A DNA stretch of 64,000 bases. It comes from Pseudomonas antarctica. Its GTDB lineage: Bacteria > Pseudomonadota > Gammaproteobacteria > Pseudomonadales > Pseudomonadaceae. The stretch is taken from positions 2,294,001 through 2,358,000 of the forward strand of contig NZ_CP015600.1 of the NCBI RefSeq assembly GCF_001647715.1, read 5' to 3'. Under the pieces are notes generated by a model. It was not told the DNA's origin. It made no database searches and was given only the letters and a program-made list of their open reading frames with translations. Numbering within the stretch: position 1 is the stretch's first letter; every line of letters begins with the position of its first letter. Both the position numbers and the translations under genes were made by a program. Positions 29,138 to 38,826 of this stretch are shown here, piece by piece.

Positions 29138-30112
29138 ATGACCAGCCAGTTCCCCCAAGCTCGCCCACGTCGCCTGCGCCGCTCCCCGGAGCTGCGTGGC
29201 TTGTTCCAGGAAACCGAATTCACCCTCAACGACCTGGTGTTGCCGATTTTCGTCGAAGAAGAAATCGACGACTTCGTACCGATCACCAGCATGCCGGGTG
29301 TGGTGCGAATCCCAGAGAAGAAACTGGCCGGTGAGATCGAGCGTTTTGCTCGTGCCGGGATCAAATCGGTGATGACCTTTGGTGTGTCCCACCACCTGGA
29401 TGCCAACGGCAGCGACACCTGGAAAGAACGCGGCCTGGTTTCGCGCATGTCCTCGATCATCAAGGACGCCGTGCCGGAAATGATCGTGATGTCCGACACC
29501 TGCTTTTGCGAATACACCGACCATGGCCACTGCGGCGTGATGCACGGTGCTCATGTCGACAACGACGCGACGTTGGTCAACCTCGGCAAGCAAGCCGTGG
29601 CCGCAGCCCGTGCCGGCGCCGATGTGATCGCCCCTTCGGCAGCGATGGACGGCCAGGTCCAGGCGATTCGCCGCGCCCTGGACGACGCCGGCTTCACCCA
29701 TATTCCGATCATGGCCTACTCCACCAAATTCGCCTCGGCCCTCTACGGCCCGTTCCGCGAAGCCGGTGGCAGCGCCCTCAAGGGCGACCGTAAAAGCTAC
29801 CAGATGAACCCGATGAACCGCCGCGAAGCCGTGCGCGAATCGCTGCTGGACGAGCAAGAGGGCGCGGACGCGCTGATGGTCAAGCCTGCCGGTGCCTACC
29901 TCGACATCATCCGCGACATTCGCGAAGCCTCGCGCTTGCCGGTGGCGGCCTATCAGGTGAGTGGTGAGTACGCGATGATCAAATTTGGTGCCCAGGCGGG
30001 CGCGATTGATGAGGCGCGGGTGGTGCGGGAGACGTTGGGGTCGATCAAACGTGCGGGTGCGGATTTGATCTTTACGTATTTTGCGATGGATTTGGCGTTG
30101 GCCGGGATTTAG
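29138..30112 (+). CDS. hemB: Delta-aminolevulinic acid dehydratase (porphobilinogen synthase), zinc-type
   Basis: Protein of 324 residues, the same length as E. coli HemB. Active-site lysines are Lys197 (AYSTKFAS) and Lys249 ([10 protein letters not shown]). The metal-binding triad is three cysteines in [13 protein letters not shown] (Cys122, Cys124, Cys132), as in zinc-dependent enzymes. The main HemB of P. aeruginosa has aspartates there and uses magnesium, so this is probably a second, zinc-type HemB. It condenses two 5-aminolevulinate molecules to porphobilinogen. It stands alone; followed by a strong hairpin. Confidence 0.95.
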   Translation: MTSQFPQARPRRLRRSPELRGLFQETEFTLNDLVLPIFVEEEIDDFVPITSMPGVVRIPEKKLAGEIERFARAGIKSVMTFGVSHHLDANGSDTWKERGLVSRMSSIIKDAVPEMIVMSDTCFCEYTDHGHCGVMHGAHVDNDATLVNLGKQAVAAARAGADVIAPSAAMDGQVQAIRRALDDAGFTHIPIMAYSTKFASALYGPFREAGGSALKGDRKSYQMNPMNRREAVRESLLDEQEGADALMVKPAGAYLDIIRDIREASRLPVAAYQVSGEYAMIKFGAQAGAIDEARVVRETLGSIKRAGADLIFTYFAMDLALAGI

Positions 30113-30126
30113 GGTTATCGCGAAGA

Positions 30127-30168
30127 CCCGTGGTGAGAGAGCGAGCATGTTCGCTCTCTCACCACGGG
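30127..30168. terminator. 18-bp perfect hairpin downstream of hemB
   Basis: The arms CCCGTGGTGAGAGAGCGA and TCGCTCTCTCACCACGGG pair perfectly around GCATGT. There is no T-tract, so it may act as a stabilising or bidirectional element rather than a classical terminator. It separates hemB from the convergent RHS module. Confidence 0.6.
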
Positions 30169-30208
30169 GGTTGGGCTGTAACGTCGAGTGGTGGCGTTCT
30201 TATGATGT

Positions 30209-30571
30209 CTATTGGTCTTTAAAACTGACCATGTATTGCTTTAAACGGCTTAAAAGGATCTGCATAAAGATTCGTTGATCAGCTATAGGGTCGCTGAAGT
30301 AAGTTGCCATTGTTTTAAATACGGCGTTGAAGTCATCATTAATAGATAAGTAGTGTTCGATCGACTCGATGAACCAATCTTGTTCTGGTTTTGTATAAGA
30401 CAGAAATTCTGGCTTGGTCAGTTCGTCAAAAAGCTCAATAAGTTCTTCTTTATTGTTTACATTCTTTGAGGAGATGAAATCTTCTCTTTCCGGATTGTCC
30501 GTATTTTCAATGTCGTATGTGAACAGTAATCCACGGATTATTGCCATGCTTGGATTTTTTTTCATGTCCAT
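30209..30571 (-). CDS. Candidate immunity protein for the RHS tail
   Basis: Protein of 120 residues from ATG 30571, which overlaps the RHS stop by one base (TGATG). The sequence is acidic and Lys/Asn/Ile-rich (FTYDIENTDNPEREDFISSKNVNNKEELIELFDELTK), all-helical in character, and the DNA is clearly AT-richer than the genome. No family recognised. Position after an RHS variable tail, tight coupling, low GC and small acidic product are what is expected of a cognate immunity gene. Confidence 0.65.
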   Translation of the reverse strand: MDMKKNPSMAIIRGLLFTYDIENTDNPEREDFISSKNVNNKEELIELFDELTKPEFLSYTKPEQDWFIESIEHYLSINDDFNAVFKTMATYFSDPIADQRIFMQILLSRLKQYMVSFKDQ

Positions 30572-33500
30572 CACTCGGTATATGCAGTTTTTGGTTTTCC
30601 ATCTTTATCTAGTATTACTCGTGCTTTGCGTTGTTGACTATATTTCAGGTCGCCACTGGAATACCCTTCACCAATCACTCTTCCCATGTCCATCGGCTCC
30701 AATGATGCTGCATGACCGTTTCTTCTAAATATTAGCTGTGCTCGATATATCGAATTCAACTGATCCCTATGGCTCAGGTAATGCGTTGCTGCAGGTGGGT
30801 ATTTAGGTTCTCCTTTTTTCTTACCTGATGTGTAAATCTCAACAATTCCTGTTGTTGGGTTTTTTGCTGATCTGACTCTTTCGAGCTGAGATTCAAGTGT
30901 TGTCTGGGCGCCGTGTTTTTCTAAAAAATGTGCGCCTGGTGTCTCCTCTTCGAGCTTGTCCAAGCGTCTGTAGGTATTTGCCTCTGCGAGCTCATCAATT
31001 TTTGCCAGTCGTTCCGCACGTGTCAGTTGAGGTAACGCGGGCTCTCCGTGATGTACACCTTTAGTTGAGTTTTGAACGTTAGCGCTTGACTTGCAACCAT
31101 CTCCACCAGGACATGAATTCAAGCCTGCCGGATCAATCCAACCCGTAGGGTTCGGCACGTACTGGTACGCGTTGATCCCACCCGCCAGCTTTACCGGGTC
31201 AGGCGTCAGGTAACGACCACTGTCCGGATTGTAGTAGCGATGGCGGTTGTAGTGCAGTCCGCTTTCCGCATCGAAATATTGGCCCTGAAAACGCAGCGGG
31301 TTGTCGATTTTTCCGATGTCGAGTCGGGCAATTTCTCCGTAGGCGCGGTAGTGCGCCGACCAGACGATTTTGCCGTCAGGCGCGGTCAGTTCCTGCGGTG
31401 TTCCGAGGTGGTCGAGTTGGTAGTGGAAGGGCTGGGTGTCTTTTGGACCAAAGCCTTCCAGCAGTGCCAAAGGCCTAAAACTGTCCGGTTCGTAGATGTA
31501 GCTGCGATGACGATCTGCATGGTGTTCGGCAATCAGCTTGTCGCCTTGCCAGAAAAACTCTGTGGTGATGTCGTCGACGGTTTTGCTGATCCGCCGCCCA
31601 AACGGGTCATAGCGATAGCTGGCTGTTTGCCCGTTCGGCTGGGTAATGCCGATCAGCCGATGCTGGCAGTCGTATCGATATTCGGTGACAAGTTGGTGAC
31701 CCTTACCGCGCCTTTGGCGGATCAGGTTACCGAAGGCGTCATAGTCGTAATGATGATCGCCCTGGATCATCAGGCGGTTGCCGGTAACGATGTCCGGGCC
31801 CGGTCGATCCTGCATCAGCAGGTTGCCCGCTGGGTCGTGGCCGAAGCGTTCTTGCACGCCTTGCGAGTGATCGGCGCGGGTCAGGCGGGCGAGGGGGTCG
31901 TAGTTGTAGTCGTGTTGGCCTTTACGGGTGTCGAGCAGGCGGATGAGGTTGCCGGTTTTGTCGTAGTCGTATTGGCGCTGGTAGAGGGTGTGTTGCTGTT
32001 GGCTGACAGCATGGGTGTGCAGGCGGTTTTGCTCGTCGTAGTGGTAATGACTGAGGAGCTGGCCTTGTTGGCGCTGGTGCTCGCGGCCGGTTTTGAACAG
32101 GTGGGACGTGAGGTTTTTGCCGTTCAACTCTACGGTGGCGAGGTGGCCGCCTTTGTCGTGGTTGAAGGTCAGGCGGTTGTTATCCGGCAGGCGCAGGTTT
32201 TGCAGTTGGCCGCAGGCGTCGTAACCGTAGCGCAAGGTGCCCCAGCCCTGGTGGTCGGCGGTGAGGCGGTTTTGGCTGTCGTATTCGTAGGCTAGCGCCC
32301 AGTGGCCGTCGTCGACGCTGAGGAGGTTGCCTTGGCGGTCGTAGGCGTAGTCAACAAGGTTGCCGTCGGGCAGGGTTTTTCGTACAAGGCGGCCAGCGTG
32401 GTCTCGCTTATAGCGGGTGACTAGCTGACTGCCGTCATCACCATATTCGGTCTTTTCCGCCAGGTTACCGTTGAGGTCGTAAACGTAGGCGGTACGCTGG
32501 CCGTCAAAACCGATTTCCTGCTGGATCAGGCCACTGGGGTGGTAAGCGAGCTGGTAGGTTTCGCCGACTTCATTCTCGATCGCGGTCAGCAGCAACCGTA
32601 CGTTGTCGTAGCGGTAGTTGACTTGGCTGCCGTCGGCATTGATGCGGCGGCTGATCAGGTGCAGGCCGTCGGCGTATTCGTAGCGGGTGACGTGGCCCCG
32701 TTCATCGCGTTCAGCGGTGATTTTTCCGTAGGGGTTGTAGCTGTATTCCCGCGTCGCGCCGCCTGGCAACACCACACGAGTCAATCGGCCCATGCTGTCC
32801 CACTGATACTGAGTCAGCGCGCCCTGTTCATCCTCGTGCGTAACCTTCCGCCCAAGATCGTCATAGCGATAGCGCTTGATACCGCCATTCGGCAGCTGTT
32901 CCTCAAGCAACTGCCCACGTTCATTCCAGACCAGCCGGTGACAGCTGTTATCCGGATACCAAATCCCGGTCAGTTGCCCGTATTTGTTGTAGCTGTAGTC
33001 CGTAATGTGGCCGTCGGGATCGGTCTTACGAATGACGTCGCCCTGATCGTTGCGCTCATACTTCCAGACCGCTTCACCACGCCGTACTACCCGTACGAAC
33101 CCGTTGTCATGCTCGTAGGAAGTCGGTTCATCCTCCCCAGGAAACAACGCCACCAGACGTCCTGCGTCGTCGTACTGATACGCTGTCACCGCGCCCAACG
33201 GGTCCTGCTCGACCGTCAGTCGGCCCTTGTCATCGTAGGATTTGAAGTGCTCGGCACCGTCGGGATCAATGCGCTGCACCAGCCGCGCCCGCTGATCGTG
33301 GACGTAAACTTCCCGACTGCCATCAGCGTTCTGAACCGTGACCCGGCCGTTGTCATCCCACGCATACCGCGTGTCCATCTGCGAAAAGCTGGCCCAGTGC
33401 CGGACACAGCGCGCCGCCTTGCCAGCCCGTTCCCACGCCCAAAAGAAACTCGCCCCACCGGCCAGCTGCCGTTCCAGAATGACGTGCTGATCGTCGTACC

Positions 33501-35397
33501 GATAAACCTCGCTTTCACCGACAGCGTTGGTCGCCGACACCAGTCGGCCAATATCGTCATAGGCGTAGGAAACGACGTTCTGTTCAGTCACCCATTCAAA
33601 GGGTTCATGCCCTTTGGCGCGATGAACCTGGTAGTCCACCGCAGCAATGCGGCCCTGTTCGTAGCGCAAAAACAAACACCGGCCTACACCGTTATCCAGC
33701 CGCTTAATTCGCCCTAGGCGATCACGAGAAATCCGCAGCCGGTTGTCATACGTATCACTGATGGCTGTCAGCACACCGTCGCGAAAGTGATAAAAACGCG
33801 ACGCCTGAGCCAGCACCAGTTCATCGGGCAAAGCCCCCAGATAAATCGCGGCTTCGGCCAGGCTGTTGGTAATCGCCGGCCGAGCCACCGTAGCCAAGGG
33901 TAGGGCAGTCGACCGGTTCTCATGATCCGTCCACACCACCGAATCACCCGTAACCACCAACCGCTGGGCCAGCGCATGACTCCAGCCAAACCCCAACCCG
34001 CAATCCACGTCCACCGCACTGGTGCGATACAGCCGCGTCCACTCAAACGGCAAAACCCCATGCAAGGTGCCATCGGTGAGGGTCAGCAGTTCCTCCCCGG
34101 TCACCATCGACACCGGGCAGCCATTGGTGGCGGTCTTGTCCGCAGGGGCCGCCGCATCGCCGTTCGGGTTCTTACCCGCAGCGGGCACATCGTCGACATG
34201 TTCCTGGCGCACCAATGCCGTCTGCTGGGTCTTCTTACGAACCGCAGGCACCGCGTTGGAAACCAACTGCTCGCCAGCTTTCAACGACGCAACCGGCACG
34301 GTCTTGATCGGCGTCGCCGTACTACTCAACAGCAACGGCTTCACCACCACGGCATGCGGCTCCAGCCTGGGCATCACCAGCTTTGTCGCCAACAACTCCA
34401 GCAGATCCCGCGTCCGCCCAGACTTAATATGCCCAAGCGCTTGAGCACCCAGGCGCACCGCCACGCCCATTCCCGCAGTCGCCCAAATCAGCAACAGGTT
34501 GATCAACACCTCGCCGGTGATTTCCCCCATCAGCTCGTTCATTTCTTGCGGCGGCAGCATTCGCATCCAGCTGACCATCGCCGACACATAAATGAACAAC
34601 AGCGGCTCATCGCTGAGTATCAGCAGGCCGTTGGCAATCGCGTCGTTGCCGAGCTTCAGCAGTTCATCAAGTTCGGTTTGGGAGATGTATTGCAGCAACT
34701 TCTCGCTGTTGGGCTTGATGTCCGCCAACAGCTCATACAGCTGGGTTAAGTTGTCCCACAGCCCGTAAAGCGCTTTGCCCATGCCACTGAGAAACGCCGC
34801 CTCCAGCATCCGGCGTTGGTCCAGCGGGGTAGCGTCCGTATAGTCTTTCCACTGCGCTTGGAGAGTGCTGTTCCACTCTCCGCGCAGGCGCGCTTCCAGC
34901 TCGCCGATCACCGACTGATAAGACGCGTACAGCGCCTTGACGTGCTCCGTGGAAACGTTGGGATAGAAGCTGATTCGGTACTGCTGGTTGCGATCACACT
35001 CGGTGATTTCGAGAATGCCGCTGGGGCCGATGGTCTTGTGGATCGGCTCGCCCAGCGGGCCGCCGTTGGGATCGACGCGTTGCAGCACCACCGGTGTGTT
35101 GCCGATGGGCACAAACCGCGTGCTCTGGAACATGTGCACCAGGGTCAACGTGCCGTTGGCCTGGCACGTGGCGACGGTGCTGCCGGGAAAAATGGAGCGG
35201 TTGATGGGCGCGACCAGCGCCACCTCGTCCCCGACCTTGAACACCTGCTCGACATCCAGCGCCGAAAAGCTCCAGAGGCTCGAAGCCCAGTCGTCGAAGG
35301 TGTTCAGGCACTCTCTAAAGTCGCGCAAGACGGTTTCAACATCGACCGTCTTTGCATCCATTGGGGCCAGGGCCAGCCTGCCAATGGCCGGGTTCAA
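30571..35397 (-). CDS. RHS repeat polymorphic toxin with variable C-terminal tail
   Basis: 1608 residues. Residues 1-240 form an N-terminal region with no PAAR or VgrG-like motif; 255-320 contains hydrophobic helices. The RHS shell starts at about 427 (GCPVSMVTGEELLTL), with many YD repeats (YRYDDLGR, YDxxGNL) and ends with the core motif NPTGWIDPAGL (to residue 1426). The last 182 residues (1427-1608; DNA 31119-30574) are non-repetitive and AT-rich. They contain AHFLEKHGAQT with His1490/His1495, a Tyr/His-rich ATHYLSHRDQLNSIYRAQ and a closing VIGEGY...ARVIL...TAYTE. This layout vaguely recalls BECR-fold/RNase A-like contact-dependent toxins, but it is not assigned. The start is TTG 35397 or ATG 35361. 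No secretion gene or Eag chaperone is adjacent. Confidence 0.92.
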   Translation of the reverse strand: MNPAIGRLALAPMDAKTVDVETVLRDFRECLNTFDDWASSLWSFSALDVEQVFKVGDEVALVAPINRSIFPGSTVATCQANGTLTLVHMFQSTRFVPIGNTPVVLQRVDPNGGPLGEPIHKTIGPSGILEITECDRNQQYRISFYPNVSTEHVKALYASYQSVIGELEARLRGEWNSTLQAQWKDYTDATPLDQRRMLEAAFLSGMGKALYGLWDNLTQLYELLADIKPNSEKLLQYISQTELDELLKLGNDAIANGLLILSDEPLLFIYVSAMVSWMRMLPPQEMNELMGEITGEVLINLLLIWATAGMGVAVRLGAQALGHIKSGRTRDLLELLATKLVMPRLEPHAVVVKPLLLSSTATPIKTVPVASLKAGEQLVSNAVPAVRKKTQQTALVRQEHVDDVPAAGKNPNGDAAAPADKTATNGCPVSMVTGEELLTLTDGTLHGVLPFEWTRLYRTSAVDVDCGLGFGWSHALAQRLVVTGDSVVWTDHENRSTALPLATVARPAITNSLAEAAIYLGALPDELVLAQASRFYHFRDGVLTAISDTYDNRLRISRDRLGRIKRLDNGVGRCLFLRYEQGRIAAVDYQVHRAKGHEPFEWVTEQNVVSYAYDDIGRLVSATNAVGESEVYRYDDQHVILERQLAGGASFFWAWERAGKAARCVRHWASFSQMDTRYAWDDNGRVTVQNADGSREVYVHDQRARLVQRIDPDGAEHFKSYDDKGRLTVEQDPLGAVTAYQYDDAGRLVALFPGEDEPTSYEHDNGFVRVVRRGEAVWKYERNDQGDVIRKTDPDGHITDYSYNKYGQLTGIWYPDNSCHRLVWNERGQLLEEQLPNGGIKRYRYDDLGRKVTHEDEQGALTQYQWDSMGRLTRVVLPGGATREYSYNPYGKITAERDERGHVTRYEYADGLHLISRRINADGSQVNYRYDNVRLLLTAIENEVGETYQLAYHPSGLIQQEIGFDGQRTAYVYDLNGNLAEKTEYGDDGSQLVTRYKRDHAGRLVRKTLPDGNLVDYAYDRQGNLLSVDDGHWALAYEYDSQNRLTADHQGWGTLRYGYDACGQLQNLRLPDNNRLTFNHDKGGHLATVELNGKNLTSHLFKTGREHQRQQGQLLSHYHYDEQNRLHTHAVSQQQHTLYQRQYDYDKTGNLIRLLDTRKGQHDYNYDPLARLTRADHSQGVQERFGHDPAGNLLMQDRPGPDIVTGNRLMIQGDHHYDYDAFGNLIRQRRGKGHQLVTEYRYDCQHRLIGITQPNGQTASYRYDPFGRRISKTVDDITTEFFWQGDKLIAEHHADRHRSYIYEPDSFRPLALLEGFGPKDTQPFHYQLDHLGTPQELTAPDGKIVWSAHYRAYGEIARLDIGKIDNPLRFQGQYFDAESGLHYNRHRYYNPDSGRYLTPDPVKLAGGINAYQYVPNPTGWIDPAGLNSCPGGDGCKSSANVQNSTKGVHHGEPALPQLTRAERLAKIDELAEANTYRRLDKLEEETPGAHFLEKHGAQTTLESQLERVRSAKNPTTGIVEIYTSGKKKGEPKYPPAATHYLSHRDQLNSIYRAQLIFRRNGHAASLEPMDMGRVIGEGYSSGDLKYSQQRKARVILDKDGKPKTAYTE

Positions 35398-35577
35398 GCG
35401 ACAGCCCCAAAAATCCGGGCTTTAACGAAAAAAACCATCTGCAATCCCTCGCACTGTGTGATCAGGCGAAGGACTTTGCAGAGGTTTTAAGGAGAGATCT
35501 GTAGAGCTTGTCCGGCTATTACGTGGGAAGTTTCAGTAGTCCTTGTCAGTGATCCATTAACACGATTCGACACGTTT
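35398..35577. other. Spacer between RHS and LysE-family genes
   Basis: 180 bp that must hold the RHS promoter. I see an AT-richer stretch near 35420-35450 but no confident promoter motif and no gene. Confidence 0.3.
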
Positions 35578-36192
35578 TCAGCGCTGCGCAAACGCCAGGT
35601 TTAACCCGAGCCCTGCAAAGGCCGTGGCAAAACTGCGACGCAGCCAGTTCTGCACACGTGGCGATTCGACCACCGCACGACGAAACACATTGGCCAACAG
35701 GCCATACAGCACAAACACTGCAAGCGTCATCGCCATGAACACGCCGCTCAGTACCAGCATCTGCACGGCTGGCGCCGTGCCGCCTGGCGTTACGAATTGA
35801 GGCAGGAAGGCCAGGAAGAAAATCGTCAGCTTGGGGTTGAGGATGTTCAGCAAAAAGCCACGCAGCATCAGGCTGCGCGCGGTCGCAACCGTCGGCGTGT
35901 CGCTCATTGCAAAGGCCGAGCGGTCACGCCAGGTGGCATAGGCCAAGTACAGCAGGTAGGCCGCGCCGGCGAATTTCAATGCTTCGAAGGCCAAGGCGCT
36001 GGTGTGGAGCAGGGCGGACAGGCCCAGTATCGACGCCAGCAAGTGAGGAATGATCCCGGCGGTGCAGCCCAGCGCGGCAAACAAGCTGGCGCGTTTGCCG
36101 GAGGTCAGGCCGGTAGAGACGGTAAAAATCACGCCAGTGCCGGGGATCAGTACGACGATCAGGCAGGTGACGAAGAAATTCAGACTGAGCAT
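35578..36192 (-). CDS. LysE family amino-acid exporter
   Basis: Protein of 204 residues from ATG 36192. Six hydrophobic segments and the family pattern FVTCLIVVLIPGTGVIFTVSTGLTSGKR at the N-terminus, then FLLNILNPKLTIFFLAFLPQFV. Members export lysine, homoserine, threonine or related compounds (RhtB type). The ORF is open upstream to 36306 but the extension is not homologous. It diverges from the DUF1615 lipoprotein gene (start 36338). Confidence 0.87.
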   Translation of the reverse strand: MLSLNFFVTCLIVVLIPGTGVIFTVSTGLTSGKRASLFAALGCTAGIIPHLLASILGLSALLHTSALAFEALKFAGAAYLLYLAYATWRDRSAFAMSDTPTVATARSLMLRGFLLNILNPKLTIFFLAFLPQFVTPGGTAPAVQMLVLSGVFMAMTLAVFVLYGLLANVFRRAVVESPRVQNWLRRSFATAFAGLGLNLAFAQR

Positions 36193-36337
36193 GGCATCCA
36201 ACTCCGTGTACGAATGGCTGATGACGGATCCTGTCATGTTCGGTGATAACTGGCGAGTGCAGCAGGTCGGCGAACCCCGGTTAGACTTACCTGTCGATAT
36301 CCGCATTGCCCGGCCCGTCGTTACTCAAGGAAGCCCC

Positions 36338-37423
36338 ATGTATTCAAGCCGTCTGATCCTGTGCCTCACTACATTGCTGGTGCTGGCCGGCTGCTCCACC
36401 CCACGTGGCCCGCAGCAGCCTGTACGCAGCGAGGCCGAGGTAAAGGCGCAGATCGTGCGCCTGTTGCCGACCTCGGTTCCCGACCGCAGTGGCTGGGGCC
36501 AGGACATTTACACCGCCTTCGACACCCAGAAAATCTACCCCAGCACCGAGAATATCTGCGCTGTGCTGGCGGTGACCGAGCAAGAGTCCACCTACCAGGT
36601 CGACCCACCCGTGCCAAACATGGGCAAGATCGCCCAGGATGAAATTCTGCGGCGTGCCGGCAAGGTCCATGTCCCGGCCTTCGTGGTGCGGACCACGCTG
36701 CAATTGCGCTCGCCCAGCGGTAAGACTTACGCCGATCGCCTCAACGCCGCACGCACAGAGAAGGACCTGAGCGGCATCTTTGATGATTTCATCAGCATGG
36801 TGCCCTTGGGCAATTCATTGTTTGGCGGTTTCAACCCGGTGCATACCGCCGGCCCCATGCAGGTCAGCATCGACTTTGCGCAACAGCACGCCCGTGATTA
36901 TCCCTACACCGTGGATGGCACGATTCGGCGCGAAGTCTTCACTCGTCGTGGCGGGATGTATTTTGGTATCACCCATCTGCTCGGTTACCCGGTGAACTAC
37001 GACCAGCCGTTGTACCGCTTTGCCGATTTCAACGCGGGCTGGTACGCCAGTCGTAACGCTGCGTTCCAGGCTGCCGTCAGTCGTGCCAGCGGCACCGAGC
37101 TGGCGTTGGACGGGGATTTGATTCGCTACGGGTCGCTGCTGCCGGGCACCACTGAGCTGGCGGTGCGCTCGCTGGGTTCGAAGTTGGACATGCGCAACCC
37201 CAGCATCCGCAGCCAGCTGGAGCAGGGCGAGCAATTGGACTTTGAGCAGACCACCCTCTACCAGCGTGTATTTGCTCTAGCTGATAAGGCGGCAGGCAAG
37301 CCGATGCCACGGGCGATCCTGCCGGGCATCGTGCTCAAGAGCCCGAAGATCACCCGCAACCTGACCACGGCGTGGTTTGCCAAGCGGGTGGATGAGCGCT
37401 ATCAGCGCTGTATGAAGCGCTGA
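36338..37423 (+). CDS. DUF1615 lipoprotein
   Basis: Protein of 361 residues from ATG 36338 (AAGGAAG site). Lipoprotein signal with lipobox LAGC (Cys19). The mature part includes AVTEQESTYQVDP and NPVHTAGPMQVSIDFAQ, which recall a lysozyme/transglycosylase fold with a Glu in a QES motif, followed by GGMYFGITHLLGY. It is probably outer-membrane attached and may act on peptidoglycan; family function is unproven. Its stop abuts the convergent DUF4349 gene stop. Confidence 0.82.
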   Translation: MYSSRLILCLTTLLVLAGCSTPRGPQQPVRSEAEVKAQIVRLLPTSVPDRSGWGQDIYTAFDTQKIYPSTENICAVLAVTEQESTYQVDPPVPNMGKIAQDEILRRAGKVHVPAFVVRTTLQLRSPSGKTYADRLNAARTEKDLSGIFDDFISMVPLGNSLFGGFNPVHTAGPMQVSIDFAQQHARDYPYTVDGTIRREVFTRRGGMYFGITHLLGYPVNYDQPLYRFADFNAGWYASRNAAFQAAVSRASGTELALDGDLIRYGSLLPGTTELAVRSLGSKLDMRNPSIRSQLEQGEQLDFEQTTLYQRVFALADKAAGKPMPRAILPGIVLKSPKITRNLTTAWFAKRVDERYQRCMKR

Positions 37424-38209
37424 TCATGGGCGGCGTTTAACGAACCGGCGCCACAGCCAGACCCACAACCACACCACCGGGAACGCCAGGATCACAAACG
37501 GCAGCACATAACTGGCGCGCTCCAGGGCGTCTGCCGTGCCGTTCACCAGGTTGTCACCCAGGTTGCTGAACATCCGGCTGAAGCGTGAGGGTTGATTCTC
37601 ACCGTCGGAAGAACGGAAATTCAGGGTCACACGGTTGGTATCAAGGCGACGTTGCTGGCCCGCGGCGACCTGTGCCAGTTCCTGCAATTCGTTTTCGATA
37701 GCAGCCTGTTCCTTGCTCAGGGCGATCAGGTCGCTGACGGTGATGTCCTTGCGCTTGGCCAGTTCGTCGAGGCGTTGCTGTTGGGCTTGCAGGCGATCCT
37801 GGCGACGGCGCACATCGGCCACCGCGTCGGCCAGGTCTTCGGCGCTAGTGATGCGCTGGCCGAGTTTTCCGCCTTCAGCGGCCAGTGCGACCATCGGCTC
37901 CACGCCGGTAGGTGCGATGCGCAGGATGATCGTGCCGCCATTGTCATCTTCGGTGATACCCAGAATATTGCAGGCGCCGAAACGTGCCGATTCACAAGCC
38001 TCACGGGTAGCGTGCATGCGGGGTGCAAGCAGGGCGCCGGGCAGCGCCAGCATCAGCTCATGTTCATAGGCCAACTGCGCCCCGGCCCGGCCCTGTTCGC
38101 CATTGATCACCGTGGCACGGGAGTGGTCCTTGGGCGAGCAACCGGCCAGGGCCAGGCCGGCCAGCACGATCAAAAGCAGCGGTTTTGTTGTGCCGTCCAG
38201 ATGGCGCAT
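37424..38209 (-). CDS. DUF4349 lipoprotein
   Basis: Protein of 261 residues from ATG 38209. Lipobox ALAGC (Cys24). The mid part has a coiled-coil (RRRQDRLQAQQQRLDELAKRKDITVSDLIALSKEQAAIENELQEL) bounded by the DUF4349 pattern in which GKLGQRITSAEDLADAV precedes it and RVTLNFRS follows. A C-terminal membrane helix (VLPFVILAFPVVWLWVWLW) is followed by basic residues. So the protein has a lipid-anchored N-terminus and a membrane-anchored C-terminus. Function is unknown. Confidence 0.82.
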   Translation of the reverse strand: MRHLDGTTKPLLLIVLAGLALAGCSPKDHSRATVINGEQGRAGAQLAYEHELMLALPGALLAPRMHATREACESARFGACNILGITEDDNGGTIILRIAPTGVEPMVALAAEGGKLGQRITSAEDLADAVADVRRRQDRLQAQQQRLDELAKRKDITVSDLIALSKEQAAIENELQELAQVAAGQQRRLDTNRVTLNFRSSDGENQPSRFSRMFSNLGDNLVNGTADALERASYVLPFVILAFPVVWLWVWLWRRFVKRRP

Positions 38210-38366
38210 TGCAGTTCCTTGGGGTGTGCAGGGGAAATGGATCGCGATTAAAGCGGGTCTGGCGTATTTACGCAAAGCATCGCACAGGATTTGCGTGGCT
38301 GATGGTGATGGCAGCCTCGCAGAGCCAGGCGTACACCTCAAACCTTATGCCAAGGAAGAACTCGCC

Positions 38367-38783
38367 ATGATCGCTCACGCCGTGCCCCAAGGGTTCGTCT
38401 CGCTACCGCGCAGCAGCCCGTTGCTCGACTTGTTAGGCCCGGCCTATTGCCGGGGTGAAGGTTTGCAACTGGAAATCGGCCTGCGCGCCGACAACCGCCA
38501 CGCCAATGGGCGCGGCACGGTGCACGGTGGGGTGTTGGCGACTCTGGCGGATATCGGCATGGGGTATGCGATGGCGTTTTCCAGTGAACCACCGTTGCCG
38601 TTAATTACCGCGAGCATGACGCTGGACTACCTGGGCGCGGTGCAGGTGGGTGAGTGGATGGTGGTGCGGTTGGAACATCATAAACGTGGTCGGCAGATGG
38701 CGTTTGCCACGGCGAGCTTGCAGGTGGGGGAGAAGGTCGTGGCGCGGGCGAGTGCGGTGTTTGCGGTGCCTCGTACCGACTGA
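38367..38783 (+). CDS. PaaI-family hotdog thioesterase
   Basis: Protein of 138 residues from ATG 38367 (AAGGAAG site upstream). The motif GRGTVHGGVLATLADIGMGYA is the hotdog thioesterase signature (HGG plus a catalytic Asp). It hydrolyses an acyl- or aryl-CoA; substrate unknown. It is followed by a bidirectional terminator and the convergent thiolase gene, so may relate to CoA-ester metabolism, but that is only proximity. Confidence 0.85.
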   Translation: MIAHAVPQGFVSLPRSSPLLDLLGPAYCRGEGLQLEIGLRADNRHANGRGTVHGGVLATLADIGMGYAMAFSSEPPLPLITASMTLDYLGAVQVGEWMVVRLEHHKRGRQMAFATASLQVGEKVVARASAVFAVPRTD

Positions 38784-38826
38784 CACTGAAATCATTACCG
38801 TGTTTTTTCAGGAATGCTGCCCAAAG

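Noticed and set aside
31200..34100. Repeated short motifs in the RHS gene as a possible CRISPR or tandem-repeat array
   Set aside because: They are degenerate YD-repeat codons in one open frame, with no constant spacer length.
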